Source: Hyphomicrobiales bacterium (GTDB lineage: Bacteria > Pseudomonadota > Alphaproteobacteria > Rhizobiales > Beijerinckiaceae). Taken from it: a stretch of 64,000 bases of DNA. Where the stretch lies: contig CAKNFJ010000001.1 in NCBI GenBank assembly GCA_930633495.1, positions 2,751,001 to 2,815,000 of the forward strand. Reading direction: 5' to 3'. Under the pieces are notes generated by a model, which did not search any database, was not told where the DNA came from, and worked only from the letters and a program-made list of their open reading frames with translations. How positions within the stretch are numbered: position 1 is the first letter of the stretch; every line of letters begins with the position of its first letter. Below, in pieces: positions 8,338-16,813 of this stretch. Both the position numbers and the translations under genes were made by a program.

Positions 8338-9179
8338 GTGAAATATATTCTTAGATCAAATGAGGGGATGACATTTAATTCAGGGGCAGGTGTCGTATCG
8401 AGGATCGACGGAGAACACTTGCTTCAAGCGGTCCATGAGACGAGCTCTCTTGCGCGGCAAATATCAGAGTTTCCTGTCAACATATTTGAGATTTTGGGGA
8501 TGCGGAACCTCAGCGCATTCATTGGTGAGCTATTCGCAGCGAGCCTTATCCGTGTTTGCGATGGGAACTTTATCAAGAACCCGCATCAAGACGGTTATCC
8601 CGACTTATTGCTAGTCGATGACAACGGAAGAAAGTTGCTCAGCAAGTTGCAGCAGAATGGCCAACTCCGAGAGAAGGGGCCATTTAGCCCATTTGCAAAT
8701 GGCGGTCTTGAGATCAAAGCCACCTGCGGCTCAGTGCCTGTCCGGCAACCTGTCGTCGGCTCGGCATGGCGGACAAGCCGGGCATCGGCGATCAGCGCAT
8801 TGGCTGCATGAAGGGGTACGACTGGAAGGCACATCACCGAGAAACGAATAACCTAATTGGCCTTCTCTGGGATTTTATCGACAACGTGCCGCAAATTGCG
8901 GCAATCTTTTTCTGCTCGAGGTTGAACGAAGGAGATTGGGGCAAAATCATACAGCCGAAAGAGGGCGGAGGTAGAACGACGAGCGTTTCGATCATGACTC
9001 GCGCAGGCGTCCGTCGGATGTATGAGGATTGGGTTATAGTTTCTGACGATGTGCAATATATAGATTTCTTGAACCGCTATAATAATGGTTCTTCTATCAA
9101 AAAAAATTCAACTGTCCCAGAGGCTGCCGCAATATCTCCTCCTCCGAAGTCTGGTATCCAGGATCTAGCAAAAGCTTGA
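8338..9179 (+). pseudogene. Type II restriction endonuclease, frameshifted
   Basis: Two reading frames together encode one PD-(D/E)XK-type nuclease. The first (GTG8338, or better ATG8368 after TGAGGGG) carries DGYPDLLLVDD and GGLEIKATCGSVP, giving the PD...E-I-K catalytic set. It runs out of frame near 8740 and ends at 8811. The second frame resumes with CRRLGMADKPGIGDQRI and WKAHHRETNNLIGLLWDF and stops at 9179. One lost base, or two gained, between about 8737 and 8750 explains the break. The gene is A+T-rich relative to the backbone and converges on a cytosine methyltransferase, so it is a dead restriction partner unless the shift is a sequencing error. Confidence 0.8.
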
Positions 9180-10461
9180 TAAAATGACCAATTAGGATCT
9201 GTAGCCCTTTCGGTGGAACGCTTTCGCCAATTACGTCACGGATGAGCTGTTTTTTCGCGGCTTTTCCGTCATGGCGCAGCCAGCGGTACTCGTAATCCGT
9301 GACAGTGTGGAGATGCAGCGCTTCTGCTATTGAGAGCGTTCTGTGTTGGGAAGGATGAAGTTTGTTGTCGCTGCATGCATAGGCAAAATTTGTCGTAAGG
9401 GTGCTAGATGGTGCATCCCATGACATACGCTTGTAGGCGCTCGTAAAACCTTTCATCAGGCGTCGATCATCTCCGCGCCCCACCCAGGGGCGTGAAAGAA
9501 TTGTTCCACATGATACGCAGTAGAGAGGTGTCTCAACGCTACCACGATTAATGCCGTCGACGCGGACGGCCTTATGTGTCGGGTTGGATTTGTGTCCGCA
9601 TTTGGCGCATTGATTATCAAATGCACTCTTTTCTGGCGGTGTATTACTGACCCAAAAATATTTATCTTCATCTAGAAGCGGCACCTCATGAAGCAGAAAT
9701 TCCTTAGAAGCTGCAGTGGACTTTTCCCTGGCGTCCAGTGGAGGCATGCCTTCAATAACATCGCGCACTGTGACCCAAGGCAGTCTGCCCAGATAGTCAG
9801 ACTGCGAATGTGTTTCAGTCGGAAAAACACTCTTTCCACGGACTAGCCTCTCAGCGAATCCGGCCACTCTTGAAAACACGGTTATTAGGCGCTTCCTCTT
9901 CTGAGGAACGCCATAGTCAGCAAATTCGACTACCCGAGCGACACCAGAATAGACAGGAAACAGTTGTGATTTGATGTAGTCAATTATATAAACTAACTCA
10001 CCGTCGACCAATATGACGGTGTTTTCCATCTCTGGAACATTCTCTAATATTACCAATTTTGGCTGAAGAGATTTTATAATCTTTATTGTAGGGATAATTA
10101 GTTGATTTCGCTGGTCTAGGAGCGGTTTATTTCCTTTGCGAATTTCATTCAGGAGTTTTCCTCGACCATTCTTCGACATTCCCTGGCACGGAGGGGTGGC
10201 TAGTAAAATGTCAAGGCTAGCGCCCTGAAGACGATGCTGCGCCCTGTTGATAATATCGTCACTTTTCTCCCAAATGTCACCGCATATCATGTCAGTATCT
10301 GGAAAATTATGCCGAAATAGACTTGCGCGTTCTTCGATTATTTCATTTGCGACGATAACGTCTACGCCAAGCGCTTCAAGCGCTAAATCTCCAATTCCGC
10401 CCGAAGAAAATAGACTTACACCGGTCAACGATGGCTTCAAAGAGACGGAATGCTTATTCAT
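9097..10461 (-). CDS. DNA (cytosine-5-)-methyltransferase
   Basis: An intact 454-aa C5-methyltransferase. SAM motif I is SLFSSGGIGDLAL, motif IV is the catalytic TPPCQGMS, motif VI is LENVPEM, motif VIII is QKRKRLI, and motif X is GESVPPKGLQIL. The target-recognition region contains two CxxC pairs (CAKC and CVSC, about 38 residues apart), a likely zinc ribbon. The gene is markedly A+T-rich for this window, marking transfer. It converges on the endonuclease, and the last 83 bp of both genes overlap antisense. It can methylate without a working partner and may persist as an orphan methylase. Confidence 0.93.
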   Translation of the reverse strand: MNKHSVSLKPSLTGVSLFSSGGIGDLALEALGVDVIVANEIIEERASLFRHNFPDTDMICGDIWEKSDDIINRAQHRLQGASLDILLATPPCQGMSKNGRGKLLNEIRKGNKPLLDQRNQLIIPTIKIIKSLQPKLVILENVPEMENTVILVDGELVYIIDYIKSQLFPVYSGVARVVEFADYGVPQKRKRLITVFSRVAGFAERLVRGKSVFPTETHSQSDYLGRLPWVTVRDVIEGMPPLDAREKSTAASKEFLLHEVPLLDEDKYFWVSNTPPEKSAFDNQCAKCGHKSNPTHKAVRVDGINRGSVETPLYCVSCGTILSRPWVGRGDDRRLMKGFTSAYKRMSWDAPSSTLTTNFAYACSDNKLHPSQHRTLSIAEALHLHTVTDYEYRWLRHDGKAAKKQLIRDVIGESVPPKGLQILIGHFIKLLLDPGYQTSEEEILRQPLGQLNFF

Positions 10462-10658
10462 TCTACACCGGGCAGTTATTAGACAAGTCCGAATTTCACC
10501 ACGCTGTTCTTTGCGAGGTAATACTGTAGCAGATTCGCACGCTGGGTTGAGCTGTTGGGGCGCCTTGTCCCCAGGGTGTCAGCCACCCGGAGGCCGTCGC
10601 TCGGTATGTACGAACTGGAGTTGACCCGGTTTCGTGGACTGTTCACGGCTATGGCGGG

Positions 10659-11346
10659 TTAGATCAGCTCATGGTGGAGTCTTTCGTATTCGATGGGCGA
10701 GAGGTAGCCTAGTGCCGAGTGGCGGCGTGACGGGGAGTAGAAGCCTTGGATGAAACTGAAGACGGCCACCCGGGCCTCGCTGTGCGAGCGAAGCGATTCC
10801 GATCGAGCAGTTCGCATTCCAATGTCGCAAAGAAGCTCTCGCACATGGCGTTGTCATAGGCCTCGCCGACGGAGCCGGTCGAGGACCTGACGCCAGCGTC
10901 CTTGCAGCGGTTGCCGAATGCCCGTGAGGTATGCTGCGAACCCTGATCGCTATGGTGCATGACGTTCTCCGGCTTGCGTGTCGCGAGCGCCATGTCGAGC
11001 GCGTCGAGCACGACGTGGGGCGTCAGATTGGCCGAGAAGGCCCACCCGACGATCCGGCACGACCAGGCATCCATGACGACGGCCAGGAACAGAAAGCCGG
11101 TGAGCATGGGCACGAAGGTGACGTCGGCAACCCAAAGCTCATTCGACTTCTCTGCGAAGAAGGTCCGTCGAAGCAGATCGTTCGCCGGCCTATGCATCGG
11201 ATCGCGCTTCGTCGTCGTGATCCCCCGACGCCGGCTGTCGCCTGCGCCGAGACGGGTCTGCCGCGCCAGGCGTAATAGCATGACGCGGAGACTTTGAAGA
11301 CGCAGGACATGGTCTGGATCGGGAAGATGGCCTGGTGCGCGCTCAT
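10659..11346 (-). pseudogene. IS3-type transposase OrfB, broken
   Basis: The DDE integrase core is recognisable: NELWVADVTFVPM (first Asp), HHSDQGSQHTS (second Asp) and NAMCESFFATLECELLD (Glu). The N-terminal part MSAHQAIFPIQTM...YYAWRGRP is in one frame, the core in another. The C-terminal part (EARVAVFSFIQGFYSP...GYLSPIEYERLH) is in a third, entered near 10795. Residues that normally link the N-terminus to the SRRRGITTTKRDP segment are missing, indicating an internal deletion. Confidence 0.85.
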
Positions 11347-11660
11347 GACCCGGAAAACTCGTTCGGGTTAGCCTTGCTCTCCCGCGCAAACCAGGCAGCC
11401 GCCTGTGACAGGATATCGCGCCCCTGGCGCAGGCGCTGGTTCTCGCGACGAAGGCGGATCAGCTCTTCGCGCTCGGCAGTCGTTACTCCGTGGCTGCGCC
11501 TACCGGCATCGCGATCAGCCTGACAAACCCAGCTTGCAATGGATTACGCTGTCGGCTCGAACCCTCGCGACAGCACTTCAGGCGTTCGCCCCGATCGGAC
11601 CGACTCGACCATCTGCCGCCGGAACTCCGACGGATACGCAGATCGAACACGCGGCACCGG
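11343..11660 (-). pseudogene. IS3-type OrfA, interrupted by stop codon
   Basis: One minus-strand frame reads AYPSEFRRQMVESVRSGRTP, then a TAA codon, then SIASWVCQADRDAGRRSHG and the leucine-zipper-like EELIRLRRENQRLRQ, ending DILSQAAAWFARES. This is the helix-turn-helix/zipper protein of IS3 elements. The TAA sits where a Gln is expected. Its final TGA overlaps the ATG of orfB by 4 nt, as usual for orfA-orfB. Confidence 0.75.
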
Positions 11661-11807
11661 AAACTCCAGAAAATGACTTCAAGGGTGTTCACGAAACCCG
11701 GTCAACTCTAACTCCAGTAACTCGCCCTTAACCCTAATCAGTCATTTCGTCGGATCAGTAATGGCTTCGCGCGGTCTGTTCCTGCTGCGGTGCGAGGGTG
11801 GCAAACC

Positions 11808-12665
11808 ATGCGGCTGATCGTCGGCACAATCATCGTCTTCGTCTGCGTCTTCGGCAGCTACGCGGCGATGGGTGGCCACCTCGAGGTCCTTTGGCAGCCG
11901 TTCGAGTTTGTCATCATCCTCGGTGCAGCGATCGGTGCCTTCGTCATCGGCAACCCCGCGCCGGTGCTCAAGGCCGTGCCCACCATGCTCGGCACCCTCA
12001 TGAAGGGCCCCAAGTACAAGCAGGAAGCCTATGTCGAACTGCTGGGGATGCAGTACTCATTGTACAAATTCGTCAAGCAGAAGGGCATGCTCGCGGTCGA
12101 GGAGCACATTGAAAATCCGAGCGAGTCGACGCTGTTCAACGCCTTCCCGACTTTTGCAGCGAACCATCATGCGGTCGAGTTCGTCTGCGACTACATGCGC
12201 ATGTTGACGATGGGCGCCAACAACGTCCACGAGATCGACGCTCTCATGGACGAGGAGCTGGAGACGCACCACCAAGAGCAGGAGCGTATGGTTGCAGCCA
12301 TGCAGTCGCTCGCCGACGGAACACCGGCGCTCGGCATCGTCGCCGCCGTGCTCGGCGTGATCAAGACGATGGGGGCGATCACCGAGCCGCCGGAGGTGCT
12401 GGGACATCTGATCGGCGGCGCGCTCGTCGGCACCTTCTTCGGCGTCTTCGTCGCCTACGGCTTCTTCGGGCCCATGGCGCAGTCGCTCAAGGGCACCTTC
12501 GAGGCGGAAGCCAAATACTACCTTTCCCTCAAGGCGGGTCTCCTCGCCCATATCGGCGGCCAGCCGCCGGTGATGGCGGTGGAATTCGCCCGCAAGGCGC
12601 TGATGAGCGACGTCCGCCCGACCTTCAGCGAAGTGGAAGCGGCAACCGCCGATCTGCCCGCCTAG
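11808..12665 (+). CDS. motA: Flagellar motor stator protein MotA
   Basis: A 285-aa inner-membrane stator subunit. The N-terminal helix is RLIVGTIIVFVCVFGSYAAMGG. A large cytoplasmic loop with charged residues for rotor contact follows. The paired C-terminal helices contain DGTPALGIVAAVLGVIKTM and LIGGALVGTFFGVFVAYGF, the proton-channel helices. ATG1808-type start: ATG11808 lies after GAGGGTGG, and the frame extends slightly upstream to 11790. motB follows after 28 nt. No other flagellar gene is in the window, and the pair lies inside the tRNA-Gly-bounded island. Confidence 0.93.
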   Translation: MRLIVGTIIVFVCVFGSYAAMGGHLEVLWQPFEFVIILGAAIGAFVIGNPAPVLKAVPTMLGTLMKGPKYKQEAYVELLGMQYSLYKFVKQKGMLAVEEHIENPSESTLFNAFPTFAANHHAVEFVCDYMRMLTMGANNVHEIDALMDEELETHHQEQERMVAAMQSLADGTPALGIVAAVLGVIKTMGAITEPPEVLGHLIGGALVGTFFGVFVAYGFFGPMAQSLKGTFEAEAKYYLSLKAGLLAHIGGQPPVMAVEFARKALMSDVRPTFSEVEAATADLPA

Positions 12666-12693
12666 ATCCGACCCCATCTCCAATAGGGACTCG

Positions 12694-13566
12694 ATGACCA
12701 AGCCCGCCCAGCCGATTATCGTCAAGAAGGTCAAGAAGGCCGCTCATGCGCACCATGGCGGGGCCTGGAAGATCGCCTATGCGGACTTCGTGACCGCCAT
12801 GATGGCGTTCTTTCTGCTGATGTGGCTGATCAGCATGACGACGCAGGAGCAGAAGATCGGCTTGGCGGAATACTTCGCGCCGGCGTCTCTGAGTCCGACA
12901 ACCAGTGGCGCTGGCGGTGTCCTGATGGGCAGTGCCCTGGACAAGTCAGGCAACAGGTCGTCGGTGCCCCGCGACGTGGCGAGGGGAACGACCGGGCAGG
13001 ACGACAAAGCGCGACCAGCCAGCGCGAGCCGCGCCAGCGACCGTGAGATCAGCCGCTCGTCCGCCAGCGTGCAGGCCAACTACAACGCCATGGCCAGCCT
13101 CCGGCAGGCGCTCCAGAACATGCCCGAAATTGCCGAGCTGTCGCGCAACATCGTGATCGAGCCGACCAAGGAGGGGTTGAACGTTTCCCTCGTGGACGAG
13201 AACGGCCGCTCCATGTTCCCCGAGGGCTCGGTCCAGCCCTACGATCGCACTCGTCTGGTGCTGGAGGCGCTCGCGCCCACCCTGCGCCGGCTGCCCAACC
13301 AACTGTCCGTCGCCGGCCACACCGCTGCCGCGCGCCCGGGCTCGGCGCAGCCCGTCGAAGCCTGGAGCCTCACCGCCGGGCGCGCGCTCGCCGTGCGCGA
13401 GATCCTGTCGGGTGCCGGGCTCCCCAACGGCCGCTTCGCTTCCGTGGTGGGACGCGCTGACACCGAGCCGCTTTTCCCCGACAATCCCTACATCCCGCCG
13501 AACCGGCGGGTGACGATCACGCTGCTCAATGCGGAGCCGCCGCTGCCCCCGGGCGCCCTTCCCTGA
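12694..13566 (+). CDS. motB: Flagellar motor protein MotB
   Basis: A 290-aa stator partner of MotA. A basic, His-containing N-terminus leads into one transmembrane helix, YADFVTAMMAFFLLMWLI, with the proton-carrying aspartate at Asp31. A Ser/Ala-rich linker follows. The C-terminal OmpA-like peptidoglycan-binding domain contains LSVAGHTAA, a RALAVREILSGAG helix and NRRVTITLL. All key parts are present, so the pair could be functional. Confidence 0.93.
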   Translation: MTKPAQPIIVKKVKKAAHAHHGGAWKIAYADFVTAMMAFFLLMWLISMTTQEQKIGLAEYFAPASLSPTTSGAGGVLMGSALDKSGNRSSVPRDVARGTTGQDDKARPASASRASDREISRSSASVQANYNAMASLRQALQNMPEIAELSRNIVIEPTKEGLNVSLVDENGRSMFPEGSVQPYDRTRLVLEALAPTLRRLPNQLSVAGHTAAARPGSAQPVEAWSLTAGRALAVREILSGAGLPNGRFASVVGRADTEPLFPDNPYIPPNRRVTITLLNAEPPLPPGALP

Positions 13567-14271
13567 CGAAAAGGGGCCTCGGCCGCCTCATAGTCCGTTT
13601 GAGATAGAGCTCAGTGGCTGACACGACGTAAGAGGCTGGGCGCGCCTCGCCGCGAAACTAAAGGCGCTCGGCGAGACGCTGGCTGACCTGGAAGACGACC
13701 GCGCTGCCATCGACACTGCAAGACTGCGACACGTCGAGCTCGAACTGGACTCATCAAAGGCGAAGGTCGCGTCGATCAGTCAGATCACGCCTTGTCGGAT
13801 CCGAATTCGGCTTTGTCGTGATGATCCTGGATCATGAGGCGGCCACGCGCCAATGCAGTGGTTCGGGCAGGATGCGCCAATTGCTGACATTGGCGCTTTG
13901 CCTGAAAACACTTGCGATTCCAGCGATTCGGCAGAGACCAGCGAGAGTCTACTGGCTCCTCGACGAGAACGCCTTCGCGCAGTTTTGCAAACCGGCAGCC
14001 GCGGATCAGCTCACGATATTTCCGCCGACCTCCATTGCGAGATGGCATGGCGAGAGCAGGTCCGCACCGAGTACCTTGATTGGATCGGTTTCTCGGCCGA
14101 GGGCGTCACACTTTACACGTCGGTTGTAGGTTAAGCGGGTTCCAGGGCCTTTGAGTTCGGCGGGCGCCTGCAAGTTTCACGAGCCCGTTCAATTTGAACG
14201 CGGATGCATCTGGTCTGTCAGCGGCGGCAACCTTGAGTTTATTCAAGGCATTGGAGCATAGGGATAAATCG
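13567..14271. other. Gene debris between motB and the right tRNA repeat
   Basis: No complete gene is convincing in this 700-bp stretch. A plus-strand open run at about 13622-13837 translates as a charged, helix-forming fragment (KALGETLADLEDDRAAID), preceded by a stop and with no start or ribosome site. Overlapping short frames at 13785-14134 on both strands have no recognisable motif. The region looks like eroded island cargo, possibly including a lost integrase. Confidence 0.5.
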
Positions 14272-14380
14272 CTTGCCAAGGTTGGGGTCGAGGGCTCGGA
14301 GCCCTTCGCCCGCTCCAGACAATCTCAAGCGGTAAGAAGCATGCAAGCGTCGGATCTTCCGGCGCTTTTGCTTTTTTGGG
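14272..14380 (+). repeat. Right copy of tRNA-Gly 3' repeat (attR-like), tRNA remnant
   Basis: Bases 14272-14317 match the tRNA-Gly sequence from the anticodon loop to CCA. The T-loop is changed (GGGCTCGGAGCCC instead of GGGTTCGAATCCC), and the 5' half of the tRNA is absent. The flank and terminator hairpin (14347-14369) are copied too. It cannot give a functional tRNA. Confidence 0.85.
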
Positions 14381-14424
14381 CTGTATCGGTCGTTTGCCCG
14401 CCGTCTTCGTGGTGCCAAAACTAA

Positions 14425-14451
14425 GCGGGCGCCGCTTTTGGCGGCGCCCGC
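14425..14451. terminator. Strong terminator downstream of MFS gene
   Basis: GCGGGCGCCGC, loop TTTTG, GCGGCGCCCGC: an 11-bp perfect stem 30 nt beyond the minus-strand MFS stop. In the minus direction it is followed by TTAGTTTTG. Confidence 0.75.
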
Positions 14452-14480
14452 GGTGTGTTCGCCCGAAGCTTTCCCGGATT

Positions 14481-15716
14481 TTACAACAGTTCTTCGCCGC
14501 GCTTCTCGGGGATGAGGAGCCACATGGCGAAGATGTCGAGGACGTAGAGGGCGGCAAGCAGCGCGATGGCTGTCTGGAAGCCGTAGGCCGCGGCGATGGC
14601 GCCGACGACGACCGGGCCGAAGCCGCCGACGCCGCGGCCGATGTTGAACAGCACGTTCTGGGCGGTCGCCCGTGCCGCCGTGGGGAAGAGCTCGCTGATC
14701 AGCGCGCCATAGCCGCCGAGCATGCCGTTGACGAAGAAGCCCATCACCGCTCCGGTAACGAGCAGTTGCATCGGGTCGGTCAGGCGCGAGTAGACGAGCA
14801 CCATCACGGCGGCGCCGAGCATGTAGCCGAAGAAGGCCGGGCGCCGCCCGATCCGGTCGGCGATATGGCCGAAGGCGAAGATGCCGAGCGCCATGCCGGC
14901 GATGGTCACCGCCGTCCAGATGGCCGACTGGGTGAGCGCGAAGCCGAACCGCGTGGCGAGATAGTTCGGCAGCCAGATCATCACGCCGTAATAGCCGAAG
15001 TTCTGGACCGAGCAGAGGATGACCATGCCGAGGCTGAGCTTGGAGGTTTCCCAGTCCTTGACCAGCAGGCGCAGCGACGATTCCTTCGGTCGGTCCTTGG
15101 AGCGCGCGACGAAGACATCGGGCTCATGCAGGGAGTGGCGGATGAAATAGGCGGCGATCGCCGGCAGGACGCCGATGGCGAACATGCCGCGCCAGCCGAT
15201 CGTGGGCAGCAGCAGCGGGGTAACGAGGGCTGCCGCCAGCACGCCGACCTGCCAGCCGAGACCGACATAGGAGGAGGCGCGCGCGCGCTTGGAGGCAGGC
15301 CAGGCCTCGGCGACGAGCGCCATGCCGATGCCAAATTCGCCGCCGAGCCCGAGGCCGGCGATGGTGCGGTAGATCAGGAGGTCCCAATAGCCCTGCGCCA
15401 GCGCGCACATTCCGGTGAAGACGGCGAAGAGGACGATGGTCCAGGTCAGGACGCGGACGCGGCCGATGCGGTCCGAGAGCATGCCGAAGCCGATGCCGCC
15501 GAGCACGGCGCCGACCAGCGTGGCGGTCACCAGCGAGGCGGCCTGGGCCTGGCTGAGCTGCAGATCGGCCGAGATCGCGCGCAGCATGAAGCCGAGGATC
15601 AGGAGATCGAAGCCGTCCATCGCATAGCCGATCGCCGCACCCCACAAGGCCTTCCGGGCCTTGCTGTCCACCTCGACCGGCGCTGAAGGCGCCGCAGCCA
15701 TTCGAAGATCGCTCAT
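14481..15716 (-). CDS. MFS transporter, aromatic acid:H+ symporter-like
   Basis: A predicted 12-helix inner-membrane symporter of 411 aa. The motif GYAMDGFDLLILGFMLRAI in helix 1, MLSDRIGRVRVL in loop 2-3 and HIADRIGRRPAF in loop 8-9 resemble the AAHS family (PcaK/BenK-like) and related metabolite symporters. ATG15716 is preferred; the open frame to 16001 codes for unlikely basic sequence. Substrate is not determined by sequence. It is the first backbone gene beyond the island. Confidence 0.85.
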   Translation of the reverse strand: MSDLRMAAAPSAPVEVDSKARKALWGAAIGYAMDGFDLLILGFMLRAISADLQLSQAQAASLVTATLVGAVLGGIGFGMLSDRIGRVRVLTWTIVLFAVFTGMCALAQGYWDLLIYRTIAGLGLGGEFGIGMALVAEAWPASKRARASSYVGLGWQVGVLAAALVTPLLLPTIGWRGMFAIGVLPAIAAYFIRHSLHEPDVFVARSKDRPKESSLRLLVKDWETSKLSLGMVILCSVQNFGYYGVMIWLPNYLATRFGFALTQSAIWTAVTIAGMALGIFAFGHIADRIGRRPAFFGYMLGAAVMVLVYSRLTDPMQLLVTGAVMGFFVNGMLGGYGALISELFPTAARATAQNVLFNIGRGVGGFGPVVVGAIAAAYGFQTAIALLAALYVLDIFAMWLLIPEKRGEELL

Positions 15717-16095
15717 GATCAAAAGCCCCGCTGTTCTGCTCCGGCCAAGCTCCACGGAGCAGCGATGCCGGTAAGGCATCGCCCTATTCTGATGGTTTCG
15801 CATCTCACGCGGCCTGAGCCGGCGCAATGATCGTCGGCGGCACAGCCTGTGGATGCCGCTGGAAACGCCGCAACGGTCGTTTTTCGGCAACGCCGGGGGC
15901 ATCCTGCGGCCTGGCCGGCGGCTGGCGGGCCATATGCGGCGGAACAGCGCTGCCAGGCCGCGGTGAAAATCGCCGCGCGGAGGGATTGACCTGCCGGTCA
16001 AGCGCGATCAGAAGGAGCCGTTTGCCAATTCGACCAGTCCACGCGCCCTTGCCCTTCGCGGCGAGCGGCCTCGCTCAGCCCGGAGACCTCGCGCC
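15717..16095. promoter_or_regulatory. Divergent intergenic region between MFS gene and pyrE
   Basis: These 379 bases must hold the promoters of both divergent genes. The only site I can point to is an inverted repeat TTGAC, N6, GTCAA at 15986-16001, about 95 bp before pyrE. It is short and could be chance. No gene is supported. Confidence 0.35.
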
Positions 16096-16809
16096 ATGTC
16101 CAACCTGTTCACCCCGACCGACAGGGCCGTGATCGCGCGCGAAGCGGCCAAGATGCTGCTCGAGATCAAGGCCGTCCACTTCTACAGCGACAAGCCCTTC
16201 TTCTTCACCTCGGGTTGGGCCAGCCCGGTCTATATCGATTGCCGCAAGATCATCTCCTATCCGCGCCTGCGCTCGACGCTGATCGATTTCGCGGCGACGA
16301 CGATCGTGCGCGATATCGGCTACGAGTCGCTCGACATCATCGCCGGCGGCGAGACGGCCGGAATCCCCTTCGCCGCCTGGATCTCCGACCGCCTGTCGCT
16401 GCCGATGCAGTATGTCCGCAAGAAGCCGAAGGGATTTGGCCGCAACGCCCAGATCGAGGGCTCGGTCGTCGAGGGCGCGCGCACGCTGCTGGTCGAGGAT
16501 CTTGCCACCGACGGCCGCAGCAAGGTCAATTTCGCTGAGGCGCTGCGCAATGCCGGCGCCGATGTGCAGCACTGCTTCGTGCTGTTCTATTACGACATCT
16601 TCCCGAAGAGCCGCGAGTTGATGGACGAGATCGGCGTGAAGCTGCACTACCTGACCACCTGGTGGGACGTGCTCGCCGTGGCCAAGGAGAGCGGCCATTT
16701 CGAGCCGAAGATCCTGGCCGAGGTCGAGAGTTTCCTGAACGATCCGGCGAGCTGGTCGTCCAAGCATGGCGGCATCTCGGCCTTCGGCGAGGAAAAGAAG
16801 CCGGCCTGA
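16096..16809 (+). CDS. pyrE: Orotate phosphoribosyltransferase
   Basis: A 237-aa enzyme of de novo pyrimidine synthesis that joins orotate to PRPP to give OMP. The type I phosphoribosyltransferase PRPP loop is [14 protein letters not shown] (about residues 132-145). The substrate-site segments [18 protein letters not shown] and [13 protein letters not shown] are typical of alphaproteobacterial PyrE. The length includes the usual C-terminal extension of this clade. The LOG-like gene starts 4 nt after its stop. Confidence 0.94.
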   Translation: MSNLFTPTDRAVIAREAAKMLLEIKAVHFYSDKPFFFTSGWASPVYIDCRKIISYPRLRSTLIDFAATTIVRDIGYESLDIIAGGETAGIPFAAWISDRLSLPMQYVRKKPKGFGRNAQIEGSVVEGARTLLVEDLATDGRSKVNFAEALRNAGADVQHCFVLFYYDIFPKSRELMDEIGVKLHYLTTWWDVLAVAKESGHFEPKILAEVESFLNDPASWSSKHGGISAFGEEKKPA

Positions 16810-16813
16810 GACG

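Larger units (their letters stand above)
10616..11710 (-). mobile_element. Decayed IS3-family insertion sequence
   Basis: Imperfect terminal inverted repeats of about 20 bp are visible: TGGAGTTGACCCGGTTTCGT at 10616-10635, and the complement of TAGAGTTGACCGGGTTTCGT at 11691-11710. Between them lie remnants of orfA and orfB on the minus strand. At about 1.1 kb it is shorter than usual for the family because of an internal deletion in orfB. No clear target duplication is seen, so it is old. Confidence 0.82.

Noticed and set aside
13785..14134. Protein-coding genes in overlapping short frames on both strands
   Set aside because: No ribosome site, motif or plausible composition, and the frames overlap each other.
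14272..14317. Second functional tRNA-Gly gene
   Set aside because: The acceptor 5' strand and D-arm are missing and the T-loop is altered.
8054..14369. CRISPR array or phage remnants near tRNA-Gly
   Set aside because: Only two long direct repeats exist, with no regular spacing. No phage structural genes were seen.
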